Assembly: GCA_016462645.1 (NCBI GenBank)
Contig: JAEMSX010000010.1
Coordinates: forward strand, 1 to 64,000
Direction of reading: 5' to 3'
Length of the DNA stretch: 64,000 bases
From: Thermoleophilaceae bacterium
GTDB taxonomy: Bacteria; Actinomycetota; Thermoleophilia; Solirubrobacterales; JACPNS01
Shown piece by piece: positions 24,655-33,649 of the stretch; positions within the stretch are counted from its first letter, which is position 1, and each line of letters starts with the position of its first letter. The position numbers and the translations under genes are program-made. A model generated the notes under the pieces. It was not told the DNA's origin. It searched no databases and saw nothing but the letters and a program-made list of their open reading frames with translations.

Positions 24655-26217
24655 ATGGCCCAATCGCTCAGCCCCATGCTCACCCAGGATCAGCTGGACA
24701 CCCTGCTTGAGCACGGCGAGGAACGTACGGCCGAGCGCGGCGACGTGCTCTTCAAGATCGGCGACGCGCGCTATCCGTTCATCGCGATCATCGAAGGTGA
24801 GGCCTCGATCCGCGATCGTGATGGCAACGAGATCGTCCGACACGGAGCGTCGCGATTCCTCGGAGAGACGAACCTGCTCTCCGGTATGACGGTCTACCTC
24901 GACGCGGTGGCCGAGACACCGATGCGTTACATCGCCGTCGAACGCGAAGCGCTGCGCGAGCTGCTCGCCGACGAAGGACCGCTGGCGGACCTTTTGCTCT
25001 CCACCTTCATCGCGCGACGCGAGGGGCTCCAGGTCTATGGCGGGGTGGGCGTGGAGATCTTCGGATCGCGCGATTCGGCTGCCACACGTGCGTCGGTCGA
25101 TTTCCTGCGCGCGTCGCGTCTGCCGTACACCTGGCACAACACCGCCAACGGCGAGGGTCTCGACGAAGTGGCGGAGCTCGATCCATCGCAGATGCCGCTG
25201 GTCCGCCTCCCCGGCGGAACCGACCTGTACGCGCCGAGCAACGGCGAGATCTCGCGTCGGCTCGGAGTCGGGCGAAAACTCGATCCGCGCGAAGAAGTCG
25301 ACCTGCTGATCGTCGGCGCCGGTCCGGCCGGGCTGGGCGCGGCGGTCTACGGCGCATCTGAAGGACTCAGCACGCTGATCATCGACTCATCGATCCTCGG
25401 CGGGCAGGCGGGAAGCTCGCGCAGGATCGAGAACTACCTCGGGTTCCCTGCCGGCATCAGCGGGGCAGAGTTGACCGTGCGCGCGGTCACCCAGGCGCGC
25501 AAGTTCGGCGCGCGGACGGCGAGTCCGTATCGCGCCATGGAGCTTCTCCCGGGCGAGGATCAGCACCTCGTCCGGCTCGACGACGAACGCGAGGTGTCCG
25601 CCCGCGCGGTCGTGATCGCGACTGGCGCCGCGTACCGCAAGCTCCCCGTCGCCAATCTCGATCAGTACGAGGGCGAGAGCGTCTTCTACGCGGCCGGCCC
25701 ACTCGAGGCGCAGCGCTGCGGCGCTTCACGCGTGGCCGTCGTGGGCGGTGGAAACTCCGCCGGCCAGGCCGCGATCTGGCTTGCGCGCGGAGGCGCGCTC
25801 GTGACGCTGCTGCACCGCCGCGCGGACCTCGCCGAGACGATGTCTGACTACTTGATCCGCGACCTTGAGCGCTACGGGGTCACGGTGCGCGACAGCAGTG
25901 AGGTCGCGGAGCTTCACGGCGACGATGGTCAGCTCGAGGCCGTGACGCTGAAGGACGGGGAGCGCATGGCGATCACCACGCTCTTCCTCTTTCTCGGCGC
26001 AGAGCCGTGCGCGGACTGGATCGGTCCCGCGGTTCGCCGCGACGAGCACGGCTTCATCCTCACCGGGCCGGACGTCGGTTCCGATTCACCGCTGGAGACG
26101 AGCACCCCGGGCGTCTACGCAGTCGGCGACATCCGCTCGGGTTCGACAAAGCGCTGCGCCACTGCCGTCGGCGAAGGCGCGATGGTCGTCAGCCTCGTGC
26201 ACCGGCGCTTCGCCTAG
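24655..26217 (+). CDS. Cyclic-nucleotide-binding / glutaredoxin-like / thioredoxin-reductase-like fusion without redox cysteines
   Basis: 520 residues in three modules. Residues 1 to about 125 form a cNMP-binding beta barrel (ERGDVLFKIGDARYPFIAII, then GETNLLSGMTVYLDAV). About 130-195 is a glutaredoxin-like module (EIFGSRDSAATRASVDFL) in which the CxxC is replaced by Ser/Asp. From 215 on is a thioredoxin-reductase-like FAD/NADPH module (LLIVGAGPAGLGAAVYGASE, VVGGGNSAGQAAIWLARGG, GVYAVGDIRSGSTKRCATAV). The CATC active site of TrxR is missing: the region reads FYAAGPLEAQRCG. It may therefore be a cNMP-gated NADPH oxidase or diaphorase rather than a thioredoxin reductase. Such fusions are known in actinobacteria; their reaction is not. 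Confidence 0.92.
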   Translation: MAQSLSPMLTQDQLDTLLEHGEERTAERGDVLFKIGDARYPFIAIIEGEASIRDRDGNEIVRHGASRFLGETNLLSGMTVYLDAVAETPMRYIAVEREALRELLADEGPLADLLLSTFIARREGLQVYGGVGVEIFGSRDSAATRASVDFLRASRLPYTWHNTANGEGLDEVAELDPSQMPLVRLPGGTDLYAPSNGEISRRLGVGRKLDPREEVDLLIVGAGPAGLGAAVYGASEGLSTLIIDSSILGGQAGSSRRIENYLGFPAGISGAELTVRAVTQARKFGARTASPYRAMELLPGEDQHLVRLDDEREVSARAVVIATGAAYRKLPVANLDQYEGESVFYAAGPLEAQRCGASRVAVVGGGNSAGQAAIWLARGGALVTLLHRRADLAETMSDYLIRDLERYGVTVRDSSEVAELHGDDGQLEAVTLKDGERMAITTLFLFLGAEPCADWIGPAVRRDEHGFILTGPDVGSDSPLETSTPGVYAVGDIRSGSTKRCATAVGEGAMVVSLVHRRFA

Positions 26218-27413
26218 GCGTCGACCGTCTGGTTCTCCGGCGCAAACCAGCGCGCCAACCGCTCCTTGCTGAGCACCTCAGACGGCTTGACCTGCCGGCT
26301 GAATGAGTCGCGCATGTCCTGGCCCGCGTCGGGCTCGCTCGCCCAACCCTTGAACGCCGCAGGCGAATTCGGGAACTTGCCCCAGGCGAAGGACCAGTCG
26401 TAGTGCTCGGCAGCGCGCGCGTCGCGCCAGGCCTCGTACCCGGCGAGCTCCGGGTCGCCGCCGGTCACGCCGTCGGCGACGTGAATCGCCTGTTCGATCG
26501 CGTCGCCGATTCCCTGCGCGGTTCCCGGGTGCTTGAAGTGACAGGCGTCTCCCACCAAGGCCCAGCCGGGCCCGTTGGTCTTGCGGAAGTACCCACGCAT
26601 CAAGGATTCCGGCGCGACGAACAGCTCGCTGACCATCGTCGCGTTCTCGAGCACCTCCGGGTCGAGGATCTCCGGGAAGCTGCGCAGCGTCTCGAGGTAG
26701 CGATCGAGCAGCACGTCCTTCGAGCCGTGCGTGTAGTCCGGATCGCCCCAGGCGGTCAGGAGATGCTGGCCGTCCTCGGCCGCCCAGCTGCTGAGGATCG
26801 CGTCCTCACGGATCGCGGACGTGGAGTAGCCGTCGTTCGGAATCCCGCGCCAGAAGGCGAGCAGGTACGAGACCTCGCCGGACTGCTGGCCGGTCTGCTC
26901 GATCCCGAGTTTGCCGGCGACCTTCGACGCGCGGCCGTCGGCGCCGAAGACCCAGTTCGCGTGGATCTCCTCGCCGTCCTCCAGGACGACGCCGGTGGCC
27001 GGGTCGCCCTCAGTTCCGGATCCGATCACGTCCACGACCTTCGTGCCGAAGCGACCTTCAACCCCGGCTGCGAGGGCGCAGTCAACGAGCACCTTGTCGA
27101 GCGCCGTCCGCCGCGGAGCGATCAGCCCGTCGTGACCGTCCACGGGGGTGAAGCGGCCCTTGCTCTCATGGCCGTAGCCGACGATGCGAAAGCCGAGCCG
27201 CGGAACGTTGTGCGCGGCGTGCAGGGTGGTGAGGATTCCGAGTTGATCGAGCCGGGCGATCGTGTTCGGGAAGATCATCAGCGTTGAGAGCGTGTCGCTC
27301 GGGAACTCGTCGCGGTCGACCATCACCACGTCCCAGCCCTTCTTGGCGAGCGACAACGCGAGGGTCGATCCGGCGCAGCGTGCGCCCACTACTACGGCAT
27401 CTCGTTTCTCCAT
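26214..27413 (-). CDS. FAD-dependent monooxygenase / geranylgeranyl-reductase-like flavoprotein
   Basis: 399 residues of PHBH-fold flavoprotein: AVVVGARCAGSTLALSLAKKG is the FAD Rossmann motif with the R-C-A-G-S variant common in actinobacterial members, VFGADGRASKVA is the DG motif, and GWALVGDACHFKHPGTAQGI is the GD motif. Such enzymes hydroxylate aromatic or aliphatic compounds or reduce prenyl chains. No pathway neighbours indicate the substrate. The stop overlaps that of the convergent fusion gene by four bases. Divergent from the DUF1428 gene. Confidence 0.9.
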   Translation of the reverse strand: MEKRDAVVVGARCAGSTLALSLAKKGWDVVMVDRDEFPSDTLSTLMIFPNTIARLDQLGILTTLHAAHNVPRLGFRIVGYGHESKGRFTPVDGHDGLIAPRRTALDKVLVDCALAAGVEGRFGTKVVDVIGSGTEGDPATGVVLEDGEEIHANWVFGADGRASKVAGKLGIEQTGQQSGEVSYLLAFWRGIPNDGYSTSAIREDAILSSWAAEDGQHLLTAWGDPDYTHGSKDVLLDRYLETLRSFPEILDPEVLENATMVSELFVAPESLMRGYFRKTNGPGWALVGDACHFKHPGTAQGIGDAIEQAIHVADGVTGGDPELAGYEAWRDARAAEHYDWSFAWGKFPNSPAAFKGWASEPDAGQDMRDSFSRQVKPSEVLSKERLARWFAPENQTVDA

Positions 27414-27497
27414 GGCGCACAGTTTTCCAGCTTTACGGCGTTGTTGCGTGAATCTGGGTAGGTTGATTTGAACTACTTAACCGGAGGGGAGGCCGAG

Positions 27498-27860
27498 ATG
27501 GCCAAGTACGTGGACGGATTCGTGATCGCGGTCCCGAAGAGCAAACTCGACGACTACAAGAAGCTGGCGCGAGCTGCCTCCAAGGTTTGGATGGATCTCG
27601 GAGCGCTCGACTATCAGGAGCTCGTCGCCGACGATGTCCCATACGGCAAGGAGACGTCGTTTCCGCGCGCGGTGCAGCGCAAGAACAGCGAGACCGTGGT
27701 CTTCTCGTGGATCACTTACAAGTCACGCGCGCATCGCGACAAGATCAATGAGCAGCTGATGAAGGATCCGCGGATGGAAAAGCTGATGGCGGACGCCGAA
27801 GGGGTCTTCGATCCGTCGCGGATGATCTACGGCGGATTCACCTCGCTGGTCTCGGCCTGA
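27498..27860 (+). CDS. DUF1428 protein
   Basis: 120 residues. YVDGFVIAVPKSKLDDYKKL at the N-terminus and ETVVFSWITYKSRAHRDKIN in the middle are the DUF1428 hallmarks, a ferredoxin-like (dimeric alpha-beta barrel) fold of unknown function, related to the YciI/ABM group. ATG at 27498 with a strong purine-rich SD (GGAGGGGAGG). Cytoplasmic. Its stop is 2 bases from the stop of the small convergent gene. Confidence 0.92.
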   Translation: MAKYVDGFVIAVPKSKLDDYKKLARAASKVWMDLGALDYQELVADDVPYGKETSFPRAVQRKNSETVVFSWITYKSRAHRDKINEQLMKDPRMEKLMADAEGVFDPSRMIYGGFTSLVSA

Positions 27861-27862
27861 GT

Positions 27863-28126
27863 TCAGGCGAGCAGCGAGTCCGGCACGAAGTAGCAGGGCT
27901 CCATGTCCGGCTGCGGGACCTTCAAGCCGACGTTGTCGACGCTCGGCACGCGTACGTGTTTGAGGTGACCACCGTTGGCGAGGATCCAGTCCTCAGCGGC
28001 CTCGGGCTCAAGACCGCTGGTCTCGAGCGTCATCTGCGTGAAACAGGTGAAGCCGTCGGTGTGGACGAAACTGAGCGGCTTCAGCTCGTGAAGCTTGGCG
28101 ATGATCTGTTCCTCGGTGTTGGGCAT
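27863..28126 (-). CDS. Small conserved-looking hypothetical protein
   Basis: 87 residues: TEEQIIAKLHELKPLSFVHT, then a Cys (FTCFTQM), and a C-terminal part with PQPDMEPCYFVPDSLLA. The composition and its own TAAGGT box 6 nt before the ATG support a real gene. It lies 9 bases downstream of a methyltransferase gene on the same strand. No family recognised; the two Cys might pair. Confidence 0.65.
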   Translation of the reverse strand: MPNTEEQIIAKLHELKPLSFVHTDGFTCFTQMTLETSGLEPEAAEDWILANGGHLKHVRVPSVDNVGLKVPQPDMEPCYFVPDSLLA

Positions 28127-28135
28127 CAGCCAACC

Positions 28136-28963
28136 TTACTGCGGCGGTTTGTGCGCGACGACGATGAAGTGCGCGCTCGCTCCGAGAATGCTCGGCTCGG
28201 ACTCGACGCGACGGATCGCGGCGAGCAGGCTCTCGGTGCGGGAGAGGTCGGTCAGCCAGGGCGACGGGTCGATCCACGACGCAGGTCCCTCGACGGCGAT
28301 CGTCTGGTCGTAGTAGAAGCCGGCGAATGAAATGTCGTCGCGGAGCTGGTCCGGGAGATGGAAATACGCGGTCGTGAACCACTCGGGATTGCGCTGCGGA
28401 TTCAGGTGGGTGCCCTCGGCGAGATCGCGCTCGACGATCGCCTCGAACTCCGGATCCGCGAGAAAGCCCTTGGCGATCCCGTCGTAGGTCGAGGCGAACC
28501 GCGAGATCCCGGCGCCGAGCAGAATCCCGCCAGGCCGCAGGATCCGCAGCGCTTCGCGCAGGGCCTGGTGGCGCTCTCTCGGCTCGATCAGGTGGTAGAG
28601 CGGCCCCAGCAGGAGCGCTGCGTCAACACTCGCATCGGCAAGCTCGACCTTGCGCGCCTCGCCGACCGCGGCACGGGAATCGTTGCCCTCGATCTCCCCG
28701 AGACCCGCTGCGGCCTGGCCCACGTGCGACTCGATCGGATCAAAGAGATGAACCGTGTGGCCGGCTTCCGCAAGCGGCACCGCGTAGGTCCCCGGGCCAC
28801 CGCCGATGTCGGCGATCACGCCCGGCGTGGACGGCAGGAAGCGCTGAAGAATCTCAAGCGTGCGCATGAATTCGATCGGAACGTTCTTCAGGCGGTCGGC
28901 TTCGACGCCGTCGGCGTAGTGCGCGGCGATTTCGGCGGGGGTGTCGGGCAGGATGTCGCTCAT
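28136..28963 (-). CDS. Class I SAM-dependent methyltransferase
   Basis: 275 residues. SAM motif I is VIADIGGGPGTYAVPLAEAG (near residue 55), motif II HLFDPIESHV, and motif III LRPGGILLGAGIS. The remaining C-terminal cap (YFHLPDQLRDDI) determines the substrate, which I cannot infer. Start at 28963 (SDILPDTPAEIAAHYADGVE) is supported by TATCGT ending 7 nt upstream. Cytoplasmic; no pathway partners nearby. Confidence 0.9.
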   Translation of the reverse strand: MSDILPDTPAEIAAHYADGVEADRLKNVPIEFMRTLEILQRFLPSTPGVIADIGGGPGTYAVPLAEAGHTVHLFDPIESHVGQAAAGLGEIEGNDSRAAVGEARKVELADASVDAALLLGPLYHLIEPRERHQALREALRILRPGGILLGAGISRFASTYDGIAKGFLADPEFEAIVERDLAEGTHLNPQRNPEWFTTAYFHLPDQLRDDISFAGFYYDQTIAVEGPASWIDPSPWLTDLSRTESLLAAIRRVESEPSILGASAHFIVVAHKPPQ

Positions 28964-29082
28964 GCGGCGCACGATACCGATGCCACTGGCCATGTGAGCT
29001 TGGGCAGCCAATGGTCGCCCTGGCGAGCATGCCGGCCAAAGCGCGGAACCCGAATAAGTTTCCGGTTATACGAGAATTGCGA

Positions 29083-29162
29083 TAAGATCTCGCGAGTACC
29101 CCCGCGTACCTGAATTTTGGTCAGTGCGGGGTAGACCATGTGACCCGAGGGGGGTCACATGG
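29083..29162 (+). promoter_or_regulatory. Structured leader of the lipase gene: -10 box plus two hairpins
   Basis: A TAAGAT (29083-29088) could be the -10 element, with no good -35. The following leader of about 100 nt contains two consecutive hairpins. The first pairs TACCCCCGC (29097-29105) with GCGGGGTA (29126-29133), one bulged C. The second is a perfect 11-bp stem, CCATGTGACCC (29136-29146) with GGGTCACATGG (29152-29162), around the loop GAGGG. The second ends 31 nt before the lipase ATG. Confidence 0.5.
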
Positions 29163-29193
29163 AAACAAACCTCTGGGGAGGGAAATAGTCCAC

Positions 29194-30522
29194 ATGCGTT
29201 TTCGCACGTCTGTCAAACACTTGCTGCTCGTGGCTGTCGTCGCATCGGTAGCGGCGCTGATGCTGCCGAGCATGGCCAGCGCGGCCTCGGCAAACGACGC
29301 TTTCTACAAGTACACGGGAAGCACGCCGCTCGCCAACTACGCGCCCGGCACTCCGCTCAAGACGCGGAACATTCCGTACCACATCCTTGGTCTCGCGACT
29401 CCTCTGCGCGCGACCCAGATCCTTTACCGGGCAACCGACGCGCAGAACCGCCCGACGGTCAACGTCACCTCGGTGGTGCAGCCGTCGTGTTTCCTCTGCC
29501 TCAACCGCGAAAAGGTCATCTCGTACCAGTCCTTCTATGACTCACTGAATCCCGAAGACCAGCCTTCCGTGCAAATTGCCGGCGGTCTTTCACTCACCGG
29601 CATCATCCCGCAGATCGAGACCGCGCTCTTCGCGCCGTTCCTGCTTCAGGGCTACTCGATCGTGGTCTCCGACACCCAGGGCCAGACCGCGGACTTCGCG
29701 GCCGGACCGGAATACGGAACGAACACGCTCGACTCGATCCGTGCTGCGATCAAGTCACCGCAGGTTGACCTCTCAAGCAACGCGAAGGTCGCGATGATCG
29801 GCTACTCCGGTGGCGCGATCGCGACGGAGTGGGCAGCGGAACTCGCGCCGACCTACGCACCCGACCTGAACAAGAACCTGATCGGCGCCGCCTTCGGCGG
29901 CGTGCTGGTCGACCCCGACCACAACCTGCCGTACGTCGGCGGTTCGTCGATCTGGGCCGGGGTCGCGCCGATGGCGCTGATCGGAGTCGCGCGTTCCTAC
30001 GGCATCGACCTCCAGCCCTATCTCAACGACTACGGCAAGACGTTGGTGACGAAGCTGGAGAAGGCCTCAATCATCAATGTCCTCGGCCAGTACTCGGGCC
30101 TCAAGTGGACTGACTTCGTCAAGCCGCAGTACGCCAACCCGCACAGCATCCCGGCGTACGTCCAGGCTGCCAACAAGGTCATCATGGGCACCGGTGGCAC
30201 GCCGAAGATCCCGATGCTGGTCGGTCAGGGCACCGGGGGTGAGCTTGAAGGCACGCCGGCCAGCGCCACGTACGGCAAGGGCGACGGCGTCATGCTTGCC
30301 GGCGACGTGCGCTCGCTGCTGCGCAGCTACTGCGCGAAGGGCATCAAGGTGAAGTACAACGAGTACGGCGGAAGCCACCTCACCAGTGCGCTGGAATGGC
30401 TGCCGCAGGCAATCAGCTGGACCTTCGACCGCTTCAGCATCTTCAGTTCGCTGACGCTGCCGAACAACTGCTCGAGCATCAAGCCGGGCAACTCGCTCGC
30501 ACCGGCGGTCTACACGCCGTAG
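29194..30522 (+). CDS. Secreted lipase of the LIP (secretory triacylglycerol lipase) family
   Basis: 442 residues. ATG at 29194 with GGGGAGGGA ahead. Signal peptide MRFRTSVKHLLLVAVVASV through ASAA-SAN. The mature protein has the LIP-family hallmarks: QPSCFLCLN near residue 90, YSIVVSDTQGQTADFAAGPE, and the nucleophile elbow IGYSGGAIATEW with Ser-205. Candidate His lies at YGGSHLTSALEW near the C-terminus. The family hydrolyses acylglycerols or long-chain esters outside the cell. A rho-independent terminator follows within 25 bases of the stop. No chaperone or regulator gene is adjacent. Confidence 0.93.
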   Translation: MRFRTSVKHLLLVAVVASVAALMLPSMASAASANDAFYKYTGSTPLANYAPGTPLKTRNIPYHILGLATPLRATQILYRATDAQNRPTVNVTSVVQPSCFLCLNREKVISYQSFYDSLNPEDQPSVQIAGGLSLTGIIPQIETALFAPFLLQGYSIVVSDTQGQTADFAAGPEYGTNTLDSIRAAIKSPQVDLSSNAKVAMIGYSGGAIATEWAAELAPTYAPDLNKNLIGAAFGGVLVDPDHNLPYVGGSSIWAGVAPMALIGVARSYGIDLQPYLNDYGKTLVTKLEKASIINVLGQYSGLKWTDFVKPQYANPHSIPAYVQAANKVIMGTGGTPKIPMLVGQGTGGELEGTPASATYGKGDGVMLAGDVRSLLRSYCAKGIKVKYNEYGGSHLTSALEWLPQAISWTFDRFSIFSSLTLPNNCSSIKPGNSLAPAVYTP

Positions 30523-30544
30523 CCAGCCGCGCAGCCGATCATGA

Positions 30545-30590
30545 GCGCCCGTCCCTCGACCGACTGAGGGGCGGGCGCTTTCTGTTTCCG
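30545..30590 (+). terminator. Rho-independent terminator after the lipase gene
   Basis: GCGCCCGTCCCTC (30545-30557) pairs with GAGGGGCGGGCGC (30566-30578): 13 bp with one G-T pair and an 8-nt loop, followed by a T-rich tail TTTCTGTTT. This separates the lipase from the following promoter, which begins only 20 bases later. Confidence 0.85.
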
Positions 30591-30597
30591 ACTGCCC

Positions 30598-30626
30598 TTG
30601 CCAAATCGCGAAACCCGACTTATATT
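30598..30626 (+). promoter_or_regulatory. Near-consensus sigma-70 promoter
   Basis: TTGCCA (30598-30603), exactly 17 nt, then TATATT (30621-30626). This is the best housekeeping promoter seen in the window. It points to the 48-residue ORF starting at 30722; expected transcription start near 30633. Confidence 0.75.
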
Positions 30627-30636
30627 GGTTCACCGA

Positions 30637-30690
30637 GTGGCGGCCGGGGGGGGCGCCACGAGGGACTGAGGTCACGCAAGGACGCGCGAC
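30637..30690 (+). promoter_or_regulatory. G-rich structured leader of the 48-residue protein gene
   Basis: The leader has a 6-bp stem GTGGCG/CGCCAC (30637-30642, 30654-30659) enclosing an 11-nt G-rich loop, then a second hairpin GTCACGC/GCGCGAC (30671-30677, 30684-30690) with one mismatch and loop AAGGAC. The second ends 31 nt before the ATG; a run of seven G lies between it and the start. Confidence 0.4.
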
Positions 30691-30721
30691 TCGAACTGAC
30701 TCCCGGGGGGGACATTCCGGA

Positions 30722-30868
30722 ATGGATTCTCAGGCAATCGCTCTTGAAATGCCGATGCTCGTCGATACCGACGCGCCGCGGCGTGAGCTCGTCGTCTTTC
30801 TCTCGCTGAGCACGGTCGCTGTCTGGGCATTCGCCGTGATTTCGTCAGCGCAGGCACTCGTCATCTGA
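30722..30868 (+). CDS. 48-residue single-span membrane protein
   Basis: Too short for most gene callers. It reads MDSQAIALEMPMLV, then an acidic/basic patch DTDAPRRE and one hydrophobic helix (about residues 23-45: LVVFLSLSTVAVWAFAVI and on) ending ALVI. Positive residues (RR) just before the helix predict the N-terminus inside. A strong promoter, a terminator in front of it and a G-rich SD-like leader support expression; the downstream gene is convergent, so it is monocistronic. It has no recognised family; a small regulator of a membrane complex or a toxin-like peptide are possible. Confidence 0.6.
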   Translation: MDSQAIALEMPMLVDTDAPRRELVVFLSLSTVAVWAFAVISSAQALVI

Positions 30869-30915
30869 ACCGAGGCCCGACCACGCCCTTGGCGGCGAGT
30901 TCTGGCTCGCGTCGT

Positions 30916-31386
30916 CTAGTGATGAAAATCGTGCACCAATGCGTGCCCCTTACCGCGCCTGAGCAGGGCGCGGTTGACGAGAAACACGAACGGGAACGCA
31001 ATCGCGAATCCGAGCGCCATCGGGCCCCAGAAGAGCAGCTCGTCCAGCGCGGCATCCATCGCCCCGGGGAACAGCAACATCGTGAGGTTCTCGATGATTT
31101 CCATTACGGTGATCGAGAACGTGTCGGTCGCAAGCACGATCGGGATGATCGCCCCCAGCGCGAGGTTTGCGCGAAAGAGCGGGATTGACGTGAGCAGGTA
31201 GCCGAAGAAGAACGCGAGTGCGATCGCGAGGACAAGCGATGGCATCACGCTCCAGCCAAGCGCGTTGGAGATGACCAGCCCCAGCACCTCGCCGATCACG
31301 CAGCCGGTCATGCAGTGCAGGGTCGCGCTGACGCTGAGGCGGTTGAGGCTCTGCTCTTCGTGAGCGTGGGTTGCGTGGGCTTCCAT
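30916..31386 (-). CDS. DUF4396 membrane protein of the copper operon
   Basis: 156 residues. N-terminus rich in His (EAHATHAHEEQ), then about four helices; LHCMTGCVIGEVLGL is the Cys-containing DUF4396 core as I remember it, and the C-terminus is again His-rich (GHALVHDFHH). DUF4396 proteins are often encoded beside copper P-type ATPases. The ATG at 31386 is 6 nt after GGAGG; another ATG at 31389 overlaps the ATPase stop. A role as copper-binding membrane partner of CopA is inferred from position and the His/Cys residues. Confidence 0.88.
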   Translation of the reverse strand: MEAHATHAHEEQSLNRLSVSATLHCMTGCVIGEVLGLVISNALGWSVMPSLVLAIALAFFFGYLLTSIPLFRANLALGAIIPIVLATDTFSITVMEIIENLTMLLFPGAMDAALDELLFWGPMALGFAIAFPFVFLVNRALLRRGKGHALVHDFHH

Positions 31387-31388
31387 CA

Positions 31389-33647
31389 TCAACCTCCGAT
31401 TCTGCCGGCGTTGTATGAGGAACGGAATCGGCGCAGCCGCAGCGCGTTCGCGACCACTGAGATGCTGGAGAACGCCATCGCCAGCCCGGCAATCAGCGGG
31501 TTGAGCAGACCGGCGGCCGCGAGCGGCAGCGCGGCGAGGTTGTAGCCGAATGCCCACGCGAGGTTCTGTTTGATCGTCCGCAGGGTGGCGCGCGAGAGCC
31601 TGATCGCATCGCCTGCCGCGCGCAGGTCGCCCGAGACGAGCGTCAGGTCACTGGCTTCGATTGCGACGTCGGTTCCGGTGCCGATCGCAAGCCCCAGATC
31701 CGCCTGTGCGAGCGCCGGTGCGTCATTGACTCCGTCACCGACCATCGCCACGACACGTCCCTCCGACTGCAGGCGGGCGATCACGCTCGCCTTGTCGGCC
31801 GGCAGCACCTGGGCGATGACTTCGTCGATTCCGACTTCAGCGGCGACTGCGTTCGCGGTCCCGGTGTTGTCTCCGGTCAGCAGGACCGGACGCAACCCGA
31901 GCTTCTTCAGGTTGGCGACGGCCTCGGCGCTGCTCGGCTTGACGGTGTCTGCGACAACGAGCATGCCGCGGACTGCTCCGTCCCACGCGATCAGGACCGC
32001 CGTGCGCCCAGAGCTCTCGGCTCGGCGCTTGGCCGCTTCGATCTCCGCGGGCATCGCAAGACCCCAGTCCTTGAGCAGTCGCTCGCCGCCAATCTGCGCG
32101 CCGCGTCCGAGGGCGATGCCCTCGACACCGAGTCCGGCGCGGCTGACGAACGATTCGACGGCAGGCAGCGGACCAGTCTCAGCTTCAGCGGCGACTGCGA
32201 TCGCCCTCGCGATCGGGTGTTCGGACGCGTCTTCGAGCGCGCCGGCGATCCGTAGGAGCTCCGTTCGATCTGTCGCCTCCGCCGTCACGACGTCGGTCAG
32301 GCTCATCTTCCCGGAGGTCACGGTGCCCGTCTTGTCGAGCACGATCGTGTCGACCTTGCGAGTTGACTCGAGGATCTCGGGACCTTTGATCAGCAGCCCG
32401 AGCTGCGCGCCGCGTCCAGTGCCGACGAGCAGCGCAGTCGGAGTGGCGAGTCCCAGGGCGCATGGGCAGGCGATGATCAGTACCGACACGGCGGCGGTGA
32501 AGGCGAACGCAGTGCTTTCGCCCGAACCGATCCAGAAACCCAGCGTCGCGACGGCGAGCACGATCACCACGGGCACGAAGATCCCGGACACCCGGTCAGC
32601 AAGCCGCTGCACCGGTGCCTTCCCGGTTTGCGCGTCGCTGACCAGCTGCGCGATCTGCGCAAGCGCGGTGTCGGCTCCGACTCGCGTCGCGCGCACGACC
32701 AGGCGGCCACCGGCGTTGACGGATGCGCCGACGACCTCGTCGCCCGGCTGCTTCTCGACCGGTACGGATTCGCCGGTCAGCAGCGACTGGTCAACTGCTC
32801 CAGAGCCGTCCTCGACGACGCCGTCCGTGGCGACCTTCTCGCCCGGCCGGACTATGAAGCGGTCGCCGGCCTTGAGCTGTTCGATCGGGATCCGGGTTTC
32901 GCTGCCGGATTCGTCGAGCACCGCGACGTCCTTGGCACCGAGTTCGAGCAGCGCGGTCAATGCGGCACCCGCGCGGCGCTTCGCCTTCGACTCGAAGTAG
33001 CGACCGGCGAGCACGAAGACCGTGACCGCGGCAGCGACCTCGAGGTAGATCTCGTCGCTTCCGGACGCCGAGAAGCTCAGCTTCATGCGCATGTCCGGCA
33101 TTCCGGCATCGCCGATGAAGAGCGCGTAGAGCGACCAGAGGTAGGCCGATATGACTCCGACGCTCACCAGGGTGTCCATCGTTGCGGTCGCGTGCTTGAA
33201 GTTGGTCCAGGCCGCCTGGTGGAACGGCAGGGCGCCCCAGATCACGATTGGCGACGCCAGCGTGAGCGACAGCCACTGCCAGTTGTCGAACTGCAGCGGT
33301 TCGATCATCGCGATCGCGAGCACCGGGAGCATCAGCGCCAGCGATATCCGCAGCCTCGTGCGGAGCGCGTCCGTCTCGTCCGGCGGCTCGGGGGATGATT
33401 CGTCTCCCGCCGTGCTCGCCAGCGACGTTCGATATCCCGCGGCCTCGACGGCGTCGACGAGTTCTCCCGCCGCTACTGCCTGCGGATCAAAGGCGACAGT
33501 CGCGGTCTCGGTCGCATAGTTCACGGTGGCGCTGACGCCATCGAGCTTGTTGAGCTTGCGCTCGATGCGGTTCGCGCACGACGCACAGGTCATTCCGCTG
33601 ATCGGCAGATCAACCCGCTCCTGCTGAGAAGTCGTCTGGTCGGACAT
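31389..33647 (-). CDS. copA: Copper-translocating P1B-type ATPase
   Basis: 752 residues. Exports Cu(I) from the cytoplasm using ATP. One N-terminal heavy-metal domain with GMTCASC (Cys-21, Cys-24); eight expected membrane helices; the transport motif CPC at 394-396 in [17 protein letters not shown]; phosphorylated Asp-438 in DKTGTVTSG; the P-domain [20 protein letters not shown]; and the SEHPIA-type nucleotide motif ([12 protein letters not shown]). All key residues are intact. GGAGGTG precedes the start. It is the third gene of an operon with CopZ-like, exported, and DUF4396 proteins. Confidence 0.96.
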   Translation of the reverse strand: MSDQTTSQQERVDLPISGMTCASCANRIERKLNKLDGVSATVNYATETATVAFDPQAVAAGELVDAVEAAGYRTSLASTAGDESSPEPPDETDALRTRLRISLALMLPVLAIAMIEPLQFDNWQWLSLTLASPIVIWGALPFHQAAWTNFKHATATMDTLVSVGVISAYLWSLYALFIGDAGMPDMRMKLSFSASGSDEIYLEVAAAVTVFVLAGRYFESKAKRRAGAALTALLELGAKDVAVLDESGSETRIPIEQLKAGDRFIVRPGEKVATDGVVEDGSGAVDQSLLTGESVPVEKQPGDEVVGASVNAGGRLVVRATRVGADTALAQIAQLVSDAQTGKAPVQRLADRVSGIFVPVVIVLAVATLGFWIGSGESTAFAFTAAVSVLIIACPCALGLATPTALLVGTGRGAQLGLLIKGPEILESTRKVDTIVLDKTGTVTSGKMSLTDVVTAEATDRTELLRIAGALEDASEHPIARAIAVAAEAETGPLPAVESFVSRAGLGVEGIALGRGAQIGGERLLKDWGLAMPAEIEAAKRRAESSGRTAVLIAWDGAVRGMLVVADTVKPSSAEAVANLKKLGLRPVLLTGDNTGTANAVAAEVGIDEVIAQVLPADKASVIARLQSEGRVVAMVGDGVNDAPALAQADLGLAIGTGTDVAIEASDLTLVSGDLRAAGDAIRLSRATLRTIKQNLAWAFGYNLAALPLAAAGLLNPLIAGLAMAFSSISVVANALRLRRFRSSYNAGRIGG

Positions 33648-33649
33648 GA

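Noticed and set aside
29045-29067. ECF-type promoter GGAACC...GTT before the lipase
   Set aside because: The spacer is 14 nt after GGAACC, shorter than usual, and the downstream part does not match.
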